This document shows, one piece after another, positions 25,934 through 34,683 of a stretch of DNA of 64,000 bases; positions within the stretch are counted from its first letter, which is position 1, and the number at the start of each line of letters is the position of its first letter. The position numbers and the translations under genes are program-made. The notes under the pieces are model-generated. The model did not search any database, was not told where the DNA came from, and saw only the letters and a program-made list of their open reading frames with translations. Origin of the DNA: Candidatus Ruminococcus avistercoris (GTDB taxonomy: Bacteria > Bacillota > Clostridia > Lachnospirales > Lachnospiraceae); assembly GCA_019120315.1 (NCBI GenBank), contig DWVJ01000007.1, positions 22,072 through 86,071 on the forward strand. Reading direction: 5' to 3'.

Positions 25934-27511
25934 TTATATTCTGATTCGAAATGTTTTAGGGGCAAACCGGTACACCAGCACGCTGGCGGCGATGCTGTAA
26001 AGCACACAAAAGACAATCGTCATCAATCCGAATATCATAATGGGCATACGCAGCCGCATCAAAGCAAAGCATACCAGATATGTCACCGACATGATGATAC
26101 GGTACGTGCCGCTTTTCAGTTCCGTTCCTGCGTTGTAAGGCTGAAGCAGATAGTAAACAGTAAGGTAATGAATGGAGAAAAACAGGCTCATACACAAAAC
26201 AGAAACGATGAGCACCACATAGTTAAGCGGATTGTCCGTTCCTCCGGAAGCAAACAGGATCAGCGCCAGCCCGCCGCCGATGACCAGCGCCGGAACAGCG
26301 TTAATCTTCATAATTTCGCGCAGGCGGATCTGAAACAGCCGCAGGATAAAGTTCGGCTGCTTGTAAAAAGAATACGTCAGTAAACTGTGATCACAGTTCA
26401 TAAACAACGCCTGTGTAAAGTTCATGCCGCGGTTGATGGCATACATGATAAATACAAAGTAGGGCAGCCAGGTCATCACGATTCTGTTGAGATCGGCTCT
26501 TGCTTCCGGCATCAGATAAATGATCACCAGTACTGTCGCGACAAGAAAAGCACATACACAGGAAATCTTTTTCGTCGAGTTCCACAGGATCTTTTTATGC
26601 CTTTTGATAAATAACTCGTTCAGATATTCAAATCCTTTGCGGCTGCTGGTAATGGAAGTATCCGCCGATATTTTCTTCTCGCTGACCTGTTTCGCCAGCT
26701 GCCTCTGGGCGGAGCTATCCATCTGATTGGTTAACCCAAAAAGCAGTTCTTGGTTGATTGCATAGTAATCCTGGAAAGTCAGCACCTTTTTAAGACCAGC
26801 CGCTCCCAGGGGAATACAGGCCAGAAACAGAATCATGGACACTGCCGACGGCAGGGCAAAACCAACAGCAGGCGGTATGTAAGCGATACATAACAGCAAA
26901 GCCAGCCCGCCCCACACATACTTTGACAGCTTGTTTTCGTTGTAGCCGAATCCCCTTTTCTCATAATCCCACAGAGATACCGCGGCATAAATGAGCTTCA
27001 TCCCCGCTATGCAAAAAGGCAGAAGGATGCAAAACCATAAAGGCACGTCCCGGTACATACCAAACAAAATGGTGAACGGCAAAAACCCGATGATACCCTT
27101 TAAAATGGCATAAATATAATTTACCAGCGTATATTTTCGCGCATCCATACGCATCAGGATCATCGCATAATATTTGTCCTTGGTCGGATTAAACAGATGG
27201 GTGTTGGCAAAACTGCCAATCACCGTCAGAACCAGCAGGATATGCAGAAACACCTGGTTGGAAGGCAGGGCTTGATACAGGATGCCGATACCGCATACCA
27301 TCGTAATAAAGTAAAGGAACTTGCCGATAAATGCAGAAAGGATTTCCCACAGCACGGACAGGATATTGGCAAAGATTTTAAGCCCCTTTACTTTGTACAG
27401 CGTCGCCGGAAGCAGTCTCTTTAAGAGCGGAATCTGCTTCAGAGAAAAAAGAATCCCGTTTACGCGATATGTATTTTTCAGAGAAAAAGAAATCGCAAGC
27501 GTCTTATTCAT
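25934..27511 (-). CDS. ABC-2 type transporter membrane subunit
   Basis: 525 residues with about eleven hydrophobic segments, the first pair near 45-85, and no catalytic motif. It begins at an ATG at 27511 that lies within the last codons of the ATPase gene, 8-base overlap, so it is the permease of that transporter. The length and layout (large polytopic protein with an N-terminal soluble stretch KQIPLLKRLLPATLYKVKG) fit ABC-2 permeases seen with CcmA-type ATPases in Clostridia. Substrate unknown. Confidence 0.8.
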   Translation of the reverse strand: MNKTLAISFSLKNTYRVNGILFSLKQIPLLKRLLPATLYKVKGLKIFANILSVLWEILSAFIGKFLYFITMVCGIGILYQALPSNQVFLHILLVLTVIGSFANTHLFNPTKDKYYAMILMRMDARKYTLVNYIYAILKGIIGFLPFTILFGMYRDVPLWFCILLPFCIAGMKLIYAAVSLWDYEKRGFGYNENKLSKYVWGGLALLLCIAYIPPAVGFALPSAVSMILFLACIPLGAAGLKKVLTFQDYYAINQELLFGLTNQMDSSAQRQLAKQVSEKKISADTSITSSRKGFEYLNELFIKRHKKILWNSTKKISCVCAFLVATVLVIIYLMPEARADLNRIVMTWLPYFVFIMYAINRGMNFTQALFMNCDHSLLTYSFYKQPNFILRLFQIRLREIMKINAVPALVIGGGLALILFASGGTDNPLNYVVLIVSVLCMSLFFSIHYLTVYYLLQPYNAGTELKSGTYRIIMSVTYLVCFALMRLRMPIMIFGLMTIVFCVLYSIAASVLVYRFAPKTFRIRI

Positions 27512-28211
27512 CTTCTCCCTCCCGTAATGCCGCAATGATCCGATCCTTAAACTCCCTGCTGTCCAGATCGGTTTTCTCCACAACTTCCAGTTCCCCGTGA
27601 TGGAGCAGCACGATCTCATCGCAAAGATCCAGCGCCAGATCCATGATGTGTGTGGAGAAAATCGTGATGCGGTTTCCTTTCAGTGAACGAAGTATCTGCT
27701 TCATTTCTTCCGCCACAACGACATCAAGGGACGTCAACGGTTCGTCCAGCAGCAGAATATTAGGCTGGGCAATGATGTTGATGAGCATCTGCATTTTATT
27801 TTTCATCCCGTGAGAATAATCCTTCAGCAGTTTATCCCTGTCATCCGGTTCGATGCTCATATAGTCAAAATATTCATCAAGGCTTTTCGGGTTTTTTATG
27901 GATTTCTCATTGATATCCATAAAAAACTTCAAAAACTCCCTTCCGGTAAGAAATTCCGGCACCGTAGGCGTAGAAAGTACGTACCCGATATCCTCCGCTG
28001 TGACCTCACGGCGGACACCGTCTGTATCGATATAGAAATTGCCGCCGTCTGTCTTAATATCACGATTCAGGCAGTTAAACAGCGTCGTCTTGCCCGCGCC
28101 GTTTCTGCCCAGCAGCCCGTAGATTTTTCCTTCTTCAAATGTAAAGTCAATATCTTTGAGAACTACCTTTTTCTCAAAGCTTTTTGACAAATGTTCAATG
28201 ACAAATTTCAT
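27504..28211 (-). CDS. ABC transporter ATP-binding protein, CcmA/ABC-2 type
   Basis: 235 residues: Walker A GRNGAGKTT, a signature region read as DYSHGMKNKMQML in place of the usual LSGGQ (the divergent signature is common in this subgroup), Walker B ILLLDEPLTSLD and H-loop STHIMDLA. AAGGAG precedes the ATG. It drives the permease encoded directly downstream. Confidence 0.9.
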   Translation of the reverse strand: MKFVIEHLSKSFEKKVVLKDIDFTFEEGKIYGLLGRNGAGKTTLFNCLNRDIKTDGGNFYIDTDGVRREVTAEDIGYVLSTPTVPEFLTGREFLKFFMDINEKSIKNPKSLDEYFDYMSIEPDDRDKLLKDYSHGMKNKMQMLINIIAQPNILLLDEPLTSLDVVVAEEMKQILRSLKGNRITIFSTHIMDLALDLCDEIVLLHHGELEVVEKTDLDSREFKDRIIAALREGEDE

Positions 28212-28548
28212 ACTAATCTGTACTCCTTATCCTCTCATCCACACCGCACATCAACATGGTTTCCCTCCTATTGCTTTAGAGTTATCCATGTACCTATCAT
28301 TTATCCTGTCATTTATCCGATCATTTATCCTGTCAACCGTCTCAGATCGCACAAAATCCGGATAGAAGAACAGGGTAGCTGCAAAATAGGTGCGCTCATC
28401 ATCTCTTTCAAAAATTCACCAATCCAGCGGTTACGATACCGGTCCATTTTGGCTTTATGCTCCTATTATATTCAGAAATTGAAACACTAGCAAGAAAATT
28501 TTCTGTCTCAGGTATGGATTTGGCCAAACAAGGGGATTTTTTCCCAAT
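28212..28548. other. Gap upstream of the ABC-2 operon, no gene seen
   Basis: The stretch holds three 12-bp tandem repeats (28295-28330) and otherwise AT-rich sequence without an open frame that looks coded. It should contain the promoter of the minus-strand ABC-2 operon, but no convincing -35/-10 pair was found. Confidence 0.5.
28295..28330. repeat. Three 12-bp tandem repeats upstream of the ABC-2 operon
   Basis: The units TATCATTTATCC, TGTCATTTATCC and GATCATTTATCC follow each other without gap, sharing the core TCATTTATCC, and a partial fourth (TGTCAA) follows. On the coding strand they read GGATAAATGA repeats about 85 bases before the ATPase start. Position suggests a binding array for a regulator of the ABC-2 operon. 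Confidence 0.6.
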
Positions 28549-28734
28549 TCATAATTTTTCGATCATAATAAAAATGTGAAAACATCTTACTGCAAATTCT
28601 TCATACAATCCTGACTCCATACCGAACATACGAATTCCTTTGCCCGGATTCGGTTCTTTCGTGTTCAGTTTTCTCTTTCCTGGATTGCCTTCCAGTTTTT
28701 TTAGCGCTGTAGGCTTCGGTTTTCTGCCAGCCAT
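28549..28734 (-). pseudogene. Phage terminase small subunit (P27 family), N-terminal fragment
   Basis: The ATG at 28734 opens MAGRKPKPTALKKLEGNPGK and continues KLNTKEPNPGKGI, the conserved N-terminus of P27-family terminase small subunits. After about 34 residues the match ends and an unrelated sequence runs to a stop at 28549. The rest of the gene and any large terminase are absent, so this is a prophage relic. Confidence 0.75.
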
Positions 28735-28809
28735 AAGCAAAAGCTCTCCTGCCTTCATTTTTCACATAATAAAAGGACCATGCTCTTCACATGATCCTTC
28801 AAAACATTT

Positions 28810-29862
28810 TTAAACAGCTATTTCATATTGCTCTTTTAAATTATTCAGCATACTGTACTGAATCATTCCTTCTAACTGCATCCTTCCAACTACTATCCCC
28901 GGAGCAATTCCCTGGGCTTTTGCAAATTGGAGCACTCTTCTCTCTGAATAGTCTCCATCTCTTCTAAAAGCTTCAAAATCATCAGATGGAATAAGTGTAT
29001 TACCTGACCATTGATCGGCTGCTCTCTCATCGTCTTCTGATGTACCATTAAGTCGCCCTACATGACCAAGAACAATGTGCGCCAGTTCATGGAACAGACT
29101 GAACCAAAACTTGTCAGCATCCTTACCTCTTGCAGTAAGTCCTACAACAATCTTATTCCCATCCATAAAAGAAGCGCCCTGAAGGAAAGATCCTTTAAGG
29201 TGTGGCAGAAACACTAAGGCGATTCCACAATCGGCAAGGCATTTCTTAAGCGCAGGACAGAATTCTCCGGGTTTTAGCATAGTCATTTTCCGCAGCTTTG
29301 GCAAAACCGAAATCAAATCATTAATATTAATCGGAGCAGTTTGGATATTACGCGCCTTAATTTTTGCCTCCTGCGCCCACGCTATCAACGCCAAATCACT
29401 TTTTTCTGTAATAGCCAGACGTCTGCAGGCAATTCTCGTAATCTGCTCACTCTCAAGAAGTGAGAGTTCAACGACCTCAAAGTATTTTCTAAGATTAACA
29501 ACCTTTTCATTTATTTTCCTGGTCTCTGGAACCCATCCAAACTTAGCCATCTCATTATAAGGAAATTGCTTCACCATTTCAGCATCAGCATCCATTGCAT
29601 TTTCTGCTTCTGCCTTAACAATCTTCTCTCTGTAAATTGCCTCCAGATTATTCCAAAACTTAGCCGGTACACCCAAAACCATCTCCAGCCTGACTGCGGT
29701 CTCCGGTGTAAGCTGTACCTCACCATTAATGAGTTTGCTGATATGCTTCTCAGACATATCCATCCTGGCCGCAAACTCCTTCTGGCTCATTCCCCTGTCT
29801 TTCAACTGCTCTTTAATTGTCGCCCCAGGTGGCGTTGCAATATAACTGCGACTCCTCACCAT
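28810..29862 (-). CDS. higA: HigA-type antitoxin fused to an ImmA/IrrE-like metallopeptidase domain
   Basis: 350 residues. Residues 1-75 are a HigA/Xre DNA-binding domain (GATIKEQLKDRGMSQKEFAARMDMSEKHISKLINGE). Residues about 200-345 contain a zinc-peptidase motif HELAH (258-262) with a downstream Glu/Asp-rich helix (DDERAADQW), the ImmA/IrrE pattern. Start at 29862 chosen for AAGGAGGTAGCACT directly before it. Together with the toxin gene, which ends 33 bases upstream, it forms a HigBA locus; the antitoxin represses the promoter. The peptidase domain could act on the toxin or on another repressor; that is inference. Confidence 0.88.
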   Translation of the reverse strand: MVRSRSYIATPPGATIKEQLKDRGMSQKEFAARMDMSEKHISKLINGEVQLTPETAVRLEMVLGVPAKFWNNLEAIYREKIVKAEAENAMDADAEMVKQFPYNEMAKFGWVPETRKINEKVVNLRKYFEVVELSLLESEQITRIACRRLAITEKSDLALIAWAQEAKIKARNIQTAPININDLISVLPKLRKMTMLKPGEFCPALKKCLADCGIALVFLPHLKGSFLQGASFMDGNKIVVGLTARGKDADKFWFSLFHELAHIVLGHVGRLNGTSEDDERAADQWSGNTLIPSDDFEAFRRDGDYSERRVLQFAKAQGIAPGIVVGRMQLEGMIQYSMLNNLKEQYEIAV

Positions 29863-29894
29863 AGTGCTACCTCCTTGACTTGTCATCCTGACCA

Positions 29895-30191
29895 TTAATG
29901 ATAATCAACTATTTCCAAAATATTAGCTATTTGGATTTCGTCACCATTTTTCTCAAACACCAATCTGTACGGATGAACCAAATCCACCGCGTATTGGCCT
30001 TTTCTATTCTGTGTAAGCGGATGACACCGTCCGATATGGAACTGTATCATCATCTCAACAGTATCTGCAGCATTAATTTCATCTATGCGCTGATGTATTT
30101 TATCGGCCATTTCTCGACCGTAGGTTCTCTCCGCAGTTTTGGCATCTGTACAAACTTTCCTGATTTTGTTGTTCTTGTACGTAATATCCAA
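29895..30191 (-). CDS. higB: HigB-type toxin (RelE/ParE fold, plasmid maintenance killer)
   Basis: 98 residues matching HigB: ITYKNNKIRKVCTDAKTAERTYGREMADKIHQRI at the N-terminus and FHIGRCHPLTQNRKGQYAVDLVHPYRLVFE in the middle. HigB toxins are ribosome-dependent mRNA interferases; the C-terminal IEIVDYH region contributes basic and His residues. The initiator is TTG at 30191, spaced 5 bases from AGAGGTG. First gene of the operon, in the toxin-first order usual for HigBA. Confidence 0.88.
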   Translation of the reverse strand: MDITYKNNKIRKVCTDAKTAERTYGREMADKIHQRIDEINAADTVEMMIQFHIGRCHPLTQNRKGQYAVDLVHPYRLVFEKNGDEIQIANILEIVDYH

Positions 30192-30210
30192 GCCATCACC
30201 TCTATTATAG

Positions 30211-30229
30211 ATTTACCTTTGAGGTAAAT
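30211..30229. promoter_or_regulatory. HigA operator 1
   Basis: ATTTACCT-TTG-AGGTAAAT, perfect 8-bp arms, between the -10 and the HigB start. Flanking CTATTATA (30202-30209) and TATAATAG (30231-30238) extend the dyad. Confidence 0.85.
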
Positions 30230-30231
30230 TT

Positions 30232-30260
30232 ATAATAGCATAGATATCCAGTTTAGTCAA
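30232..30260 (-). promoter_or_regulatory. higBA promoter
   Basis: TTGACT (30255-30260), 17 bases, TATTAT (30232-30237) on the minus strand, bracketed by the two operators. Confidence 0.75.
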
Positions 30261-30267
30261 GACGGCA

Positions 30268-30286
30268 ATTTACCTTTGAGGTAAAT
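30268..30286. promoter_or_regulatory. HigA operator 2
   Basis: Second exact copy of the 19-bp palindrome, 57 bases from the first centre to centre, just upstream of the -35. Two copies on either side of the promoter are typical of strong HigA autorepression, possibly with looping or cooperative binding. Confidence 0.85.
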
Positions 30287-30425
30287 TCGGATTATTACTT
30301 TTTTCACTTTTCATTTCGCGATTTTGTGCACGACACCACCGCGCCGTTCCCCTGGGAAAGAAGCTCCAGAGATTTCCATGCCCCCTTCCCTCAACGGTCG
30401 TGCCACCGGTCCCCTCCTCGTTCCG

Positions 30426-30586
30426 CATTGTAGAAAGTCCTGCTTTACGTGCCGCATACATTCTCCGATGACCGGATACATTTCATAGTGATTTTCTCCC
30501 GAAGGTCGGAACAATACAGGCGTAATAACTCCACTCTCCTTTACACTATTGATCAACACTTCCATCTTGTCATCAGCTATTACGCC
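30426..30586 (-). pseudogene. ParB/Noc-family N-terminal fragment, frameshifted
   Basis: One frame reads ADDKMEVLINSVKESGVITP followed by VLFRPSGENHYEM, the ParB nuclease-like N-terminal domain; the neighbouring frame continues MYAARKAGLSTM, the next part of the family's GHRR-RxAxxxAGL motif. A frameshift near 30465 separates them and nothing further downstream matches. It is a remnant from a plasmid, phage or integrative element. Confidence 0.65.
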
Positions 30587-30660
30587 AGTTTCACAATGAA
30601 TGATACCGGAGAAGAAATATAAAAAATGCATTATTACATGCCCGATAAAGAAGATACGTC

Positions 30661-30689
30661 TTGAAAGGCTATTATAGATATGCTATATT
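30661..30689 (+). promoter_or_regulatory. Promoter of a convergent small RNA
   Basis: TTGAAA (30661-30666), 17 bases, TATATT (30684-30689) with an extended TG three bases before the -10. Confidence 0.65.
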
Positions 30690-30695
30690 AAACAT

Positions 30696-30790
30696 AGAAA
30701 AAGGAGCAACCGCCCACAAAGTGGTTAGCCTCAGATTTATGACATAAGCCTACCTGATCCGCTAAGATTACAAGGTAGGCTTATTTATTT
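30696..30790 (+). ncRNA. Candidate antisense RNA antitoxin (type I system)
   Basis: A transcript from the promoter at 30661-30689 would start near 30696 and end at the hairpin 30745-30783, giving about 90 bases with no plausible coding frame. It lies antisense to the 3' end and untranslated tail of the small membrane-protein gene that runs towards it. It contains a second small hairpin (CCAC-AAA-GTGG). This promoter/terminator/toxin geometry is that of TxpA/RatA-like and related type I systems; no family match is claimed. Confidence 0.5.
30745..30783 (+). terminator. Terminator of the small RNA
   Basis: Perfect 11-bp stem TAAGCCTACCT / AGGTAGGCTTA followed by TTTATTTT, immediately after the stop of the convergent membrane-peptide gene. 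Confidence 0.75.
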
Positions 30791-30985
30791 TCGCTTATTT
30801 CTCCTATCAATATAGGCAAGCAGCGCAACCAGAAACGAACCGCAAAAAAATAACAGGCTCAAAACCTGGCTAAATCGGGCAATCCAATTCTCTTTTAATT
30901 CGTTTGCCGGAATAATACGCCTAACAAGTGCTGTCAATGGTTTTCCGTAAGCAGAATCAAGAGTCATCTGTTCACCACTTTCCAT
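30785..30985 (-). CDS. Small single-span membrane peptide (type I toxin candidate)
   Basis: 66 residues. The N-terminal half is soluble; residues about 37-58 (FSQVLSLLFFCGSFLVALLAYI) form one membrane helix and the end is strongly basic (DRRNKRK). Small hydrophobic proteins with a basic tail, convergent to a short RNA, are the hallmark of type I toxins in Firmicutes. GGAGGAG lies about 10 bases before the ATG. No family assigned. Confidence 0.55.
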   Translation of the reverse strand: MESGEQMTLDSAYGKPLTALVRRIIPANELKENWIARFSQVLSLLFFCGSFLVALLAYIDRRNKRK

Positions 30986-31072
30986 GCATATTACTCCTCC
31001 TCTGAGTCGGAATTTTCTTTTTCCTCATATCTTACCTGGACCACTGCAGCTGTTTTGCGTGAGGAATAAAAA

Positions 31073-31109
31073 GAGCACTCTTTGAAAGTTTTTCTTTCAA
31101 AAAGTGCTC
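31073..31109 (-). terminator. Terminator of the greA-lysS operon
   Basis: 16-bp stem GAGCACTCTTTGAAAG / CTTTCAAAAAGTGCTC with one mismatch; on the minus strand it is followed by TTTTTATT. Fifty bases after the lysS stop. Confidence 0.85.
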
Positions 31110-31160
31110 AAATCAACGGTTACCCAAAATAATTATCAAGTCTGATGGATTTTCTTATCC

Positions 31161-33080
31161 TTAATACAGCTTCGCCCCTGCCGGAATCCGGTCATCCACC
31201 ATCAGCAGATTCAAAGCTTCCTGGCCGTCATACTCATGCACTGCGCTGATCAGCATACCGCAGGAATCGATACCCATCATCTTCCTGGGCGGCAGATTCA
31301 CGATGGCAATGCAGGTCTTTCCAATCAGTTCTTCCGGCCCGTAATACTCATGAATGCCGCTTAAAATCGTCCGGTCTGTGCCCGTTCCGTCATCCAGCGT
31401 AAACTGCAGAAGCTTCTTTGACTTCGGTACCGCTTCGCAGGCTTTGACTTTCACCGCACGGAAATCAGACTTGCTGAAAGTATCAAAGTCAACGAACTCT
31501 TCAAAGAGCGGTTCCACCTTCACTTTGGACATGTCGATCTTTACAGCCGGCGCAGCAGACTGTGCTTCGTTGTTTGCAGCGTTCTTTGCCGCTCCCTGAG
31601 ATTTCATCGTGGGGAACAGGAGAACGTCACGGATGGCTGCGGAGTCCGTCAGCAGCATGCACATCCGGTCGATGCCAAAACCGATTCCTCCTGTGGGCGG
31701 CATACCGATTTCCAGAGCGTTCAGGAAATCTTCATCCGTATGCTCCGCCTCTTCGTCTCCGGCCGCCGCATTGGCGTCCTGCAAAGCGAAACGCTCCCGC
31801 TGATCGATGGGATCGTTGAGCTCGGAATAGGCGTTTGCCATCTCCCAGCCATTCATAAAGAACTCGAAACGCTCCACATACTCGGGATTGTCCGGTTTTT
31901 TCTTGGTCAGCGGGGATATCTCGATGGGATGATCCATGACGAAGGTCGGCTGAACCAGATGCTCTTCCACGTATTCCTCAAAGAACAGGTTCAGGATATC
32001 TCCCTTCTTATGTCTTTCCTCAAATTCGATCTTGTGTTCTTTCGCCAGTTCTCTGGCCTGTTCCAGTGTCTCCACCTCATTCCAGTCCACACCGGCGTAT
32101 TTCTTCACGGCGTCTACCATGGTAATCCGTTCAAAGGGTTTGCCCAGATCCATCTCGATACCGTTGTATACGATTTTTGTCGTACCCAGCACTTCCTGAG
32201 CCACATGACGATAGAGATTCTCCGTCAGATCCATCATACCATTGTAATCCGTATAGGCCTGGTAAAGTTCCATCAGGGTAAACTCCGGATTATGTCTGGT
32301 ATCAAGACCTTCGTTGCGGAACACACGGCCGATCTCGTAAACCCGTTCCATACCGCCCACGATCAGTCTCTTCAGATACAGTTCCAGGGAAATCCGCAGT
32401 TTCAGATCCTCATCCAGCGCATTGAAATGCGTCTCGAAGGGGCGTGCTGCCGCACCGCCGGCATTGGCCACCAGCATAGGAGTTTCCACTTCCATAAAGC
32501 CCTGGCCGTCCAGGTATTTCCGGATGGCGCTGATGATTTTGGACCGTTTGATAAAGGTATCCTTTACCTCCGGATTCATGATCAGATCCACATATCTCTG
32601 ACGGTAGCGCAGATCCGTATTGGTCAGACCGTGATACTTTTCCGGAAGGATCTGCAGACTCTTGGACAGCAGCGTCACTTCGGCGGCGTGGATGGAAATT
32701 TCACCTGTCTTGGTCTTAAACACTTCGCCCCGGATACCGACGATATCGCCGATATCCATCTTTTTGAAATCCTTATAGGACTCTTCGCCGATGCTGTCTC
32801 TGGCCACATATGACTGAATCGAGCCCTGAAGATCCTGGACATTACAAAAAGACGCTTTTCCCATGACACGCTTTTGCATCACGCGTCCGGCGACAGTAAC
32901 CTCTTTTCCTTCCAGTTCCTCGAAATGTTCTTTTATCTCCATGCTGTGGTGCGTCACATCATACTTTGTAATCCGGAAAGGATCTTTTCCTTCCTCCTGC
33001 AATGTCTGCAGTTTTTCACGGCGCACCTTCAACAGCTGGTTAATATCCTGCTCTTTGGTCTGCTTTTGTTGTTCAGCCAT
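31161..33080 (-). CDS. lysS: Lysyl-tRNA synthetase, class II, with C-terminal tRNA-binding domain
   Basis: 639 residues, about 135 longer than ordinary bacterial LysRS. Order: N-terminal OB-fold anticodon domain ([22 protein letters not shown], about 60-170), class II catalytic core with motif 2 [20 protein letters not shown] and motif 3 [14 protein letters not shown] (near residue 480), then an EMAPII/Trbp111-type tRNA-binding domain from about 530 to the end ([36 protein letters not shown]). The enzyme charges tRNA-Lys; the extra domain should raise tRNA affinity. Encoded 30 bases downstream of greA. Confidence 0.97.
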   Translation of the reverse strand: MAEQQKQTKEQDINQLLKVRREKLQTLQEEGKDPFRITKYDVTHHSMEIKEHFEELEGKEVTVAGRVMQKRVMGKASFCNVQDLQGSIQSYVARDSIGEESYKDFKKMDIGDIVGIRGEVFKTKTGEISIHAAEVTLLSKSLQILPEKYHGLTNTDLRYRQRYVDLIMNPEVKDTFIKRSKIISAIRKYLDGQGFMEVETPMLVANAGGAAARPFETHFNALDEDLKLRISLELYLKRLIVGGMERVYEIGRVFRNEGLDTRHNPEFTLMELYQAYTDYNGMMDLTENLYRHVAQEVLGTTKIVYNGIEMDLGKPFERITMVDAVKKYAGVDWNEVETLEQARELAKEHKIEFEERHKKGDILNLFFEEYVEEHLVQPTFVMDHPIEISPLTKKKPDNPEYVERFEFFMNGWEMANAYSELNDPIDQRERFALQDANAAAGDEEAEHTDEDFLNALEIGMPPTGGIGFGIDRMCMLLTDSAAIRDVLLFPTMKSQGAAKNAANNEAQSAAPAVKIDMSKVKVEPLFEEFVDFDTFSKSDFRAVKVKACEAVPKSKKLLQFTLDDGTGTDRTILSGIHEYYGPEELIGKTCIAIVNLPPRKMMGIDSCGMLISAVHEYDGQEALNLLMVDDRIPAGAKLY

Positions 33081-33110
33081 ATCTTCCCTACTCCTCTGAT
33101 CTCTAATCTG

Positions 33111-33593
33111 TTAAATATTTCTTTCGATGTTCAGTACTTCATACTGGATATCACCGGCCGGAAGTTCCACGTTGACGATCTGTCCTACTTTGGAACCGAT
33201 CAGCGCTTTTCCCACCGGAGATTCATTGGAAATTTTTCCCTGCAGGCTGTTGGCCTCCGTGGAACCTACGATCTGGAATTCCATATCCTCATCGTATTCC
33301 ATATCGTGAACCTTCACCTTACATCCCACGCTGATGGTGGTATAATCCACTTCATCCTCCACCACAACTTCAGCGTTTTTAAGGATTTTCTCGATTTCTT
33401 CGATACGGGCCTCGATGTCGCGCTGCTCATCCTTGGCTGCATCGTACTCGGCGTTCTCAGACAGGTCGCCCTGTTCCCTGGCTTCTTTGATCTTTCCTGC
33501 CACTTCTTTTCTTCTGACAACCTTCAGATCATGAAGCTCATCTTCCAGCTTTTTCAAACCTGCATAGGTCAATATATTCTTTTTTTCTTCCAT
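33111..33593 (-). CDS. greA: Transcription elongation factor GreA
   Basis: 160 residues: N-terminal coiled-coil with the acidic tip (GLKKLEDELHDLKVVRRKEVAGKIKEAREQGDLSENAEYDAAKDEQ) and C-terminal domain ending SNESPVGKALIGSKVGQIVNVELPAGDIQYEVLNI. GreA re-starts stalled RNA polymerase by stimulating cleavage of the backtracked transcript. First gene of an operon with lysS and preceded by a consensus promoter. Confidence 0.97.
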   Translation of the reverse strand: MEEKKNILTYAGLKKLEDELHDLKVVRRKEVAGKIKEAREQGDLSENAEYDAAKDEQRDIEARIEEIEKILKNAEVVVEDEVDYTTISVGCKVKVHDMEYDEDMEFQIVGSTEANSLQGKISNESPVGKALIGSKVGQIVNVELPAGDIQYEVLNIERNI

Positions 33594-33632
33594 AATTATC
33601 TACACACCCTTTCCTTCCTTAACAGTCACAAT

Positions 33633-33661
33633 ATTATATAAAAACCCTTGGCAAATGTCAA
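33633..33661 (-). promoter_or_regulatory. Consensus promoter of greA-lysS
   Basis: TTGACA (33656-33661), 17 bases, TATAAT (33633-33638) on the minus strand; a perfect match to the sigma-A consensus, about 40 bases upstream of the greA ATG. Confidence 0.9.
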
Positions 33662-33684
33662 GATTTTTGCCCACTATAAGTATA

Positions 33685-34683
33685 TTACCCCAGCGATTCA
33701 TCCATACGGCCCTGCGGCTGGAAATATATCCGCACCATTTTTTCCAGATCAGACAGGGTACAGATCTCGTTGACCATTCCCCGCATCCGGGTAGAATGGG
33801 GCAGTCCGGCCGTATACCAGGCGATATGTTTTCGCATCTCCCGGATGCCGGTATATTCGCCCTTCTCCTCCACCTGAAGGCGGGCATGGCGCAAAAGCAT
33901 CGTTGCGATCTCCTGGCGATCCGGCAGCGGTTCCAGTTCTCCCGTCTGCAGATACGTATTGATCCTGTGGAAAATCCAGGGATTTCCCCTGGCGGCCCGC
34001 CCGATCATGATGCCGTCGCAGCCGGTCTGTTCCACCAGCGCAGCCGCTTTCTTGGGAGAATCCACATCTCCGTTGCCGATCACCGGGATATGCACCGCCT
34101 CTTTTACTTTGCGGATAATCTCCCAGTCCGCCTCCCCGGAATAATACTGTTCCCGGGTTCGTCCATGAACAGCCACCGCAGCTGCGCCGCAGTCTTCGAT
34201 GATCCTGGCAATCTCCACCGCATTTTCATGATCGCTGTCAAATCCCTTACGGATTTTCACCGTCACCGGTTTTTTCACTGCACGCACCACCGCCGTCACG
34301 ATCGCCCGTACCTTTTGGGGATCTTTCATCAGCGCGGAACCTTCCCCGTTGTTGACCACCTTGGGAACCGGACAGCCCATATTGATATCCAGGATATCAA
34401 AGGGATGCTCTTCGATCTTCGCCGCAATCAGCCCCATCACCTCCGGTTCCGATCCAAACAGCTGCAAAGACACGGGACGCTCCTGGGGCAGGATCTTCAT
34501 CAAAGCTTTCGTATTTTTATTCTTATATAATATGGCTTTCGCACTGATCATCTCTGTACAGAGAAGACCGGCGCCCTGCTCTTTGCACAGCAGACGGAAG
34601 GGAAGATCCGTCACCCCCGCCATGGGCGCCAGGATCAGAGGATTGGCAAGGGTCACATTGCCGATGGTCAGATTTTCCTTCAT
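33685..34683 (-). CDS. dusB: tRNA-dihydrouridine synthase
   Basis: 332 residues of the Dus family: N-terminal LILAPMAGVTDLPFRLLCKEQGAGLLCTEM, catalytic-Cys motif DINMGCPVPKVVNNGEGSALM, FMN-binding VTVKIRKGFD, VHGRTREQYYSGEADW and NGDVDSPKKA. It reduces uridine to dihydrouridine in tRNA D-loops using FMN and NADPH. Start at 34683, where GGAGGAG precedes the ATG; the ATGA overlap with the gene upstream shows coupling. Confidence 0.95.
   Translation of the reverse strand: MKENLTIGNVTLANPLILAPMAGVTDLPFRLLCKEQGAGLLCTEMISAKAILYKNKNTKALMKILPQERPVSLQLFGSEPEVMGLIAAKIEEHPFDILDINMGCPVPKVVNNGEGSALMKDPQKVRAIVTAVVRAVKKPVTVKIRKGFDSDHENAVEIARIIEDCGAAAVAVHGRTREQYYSGEADWEIIRKVKEAVHIPVIGNGDVDSPKKAAALVEQTGCDGIMIGRAARGNPWIFHRINTYLQTGELEPLPDRQEIATMLLRHARLQVEEKGEYTGIREMRKHIAWYTAGLPHSTRMRGMVNEICTLSDLEKMVRIYFQPQGRMDESLG

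Noticed and set aside
28295..28330. Possible CRISPR array
   Set aside because: Units are 12 bases in direct tandem without spacers, and no cas gene is near.
31740..32813. 357-residue plus-strand frame
   Set aside because: It is antisense to lysS; composition and lack of motif mark it as a shadow of the real gene.
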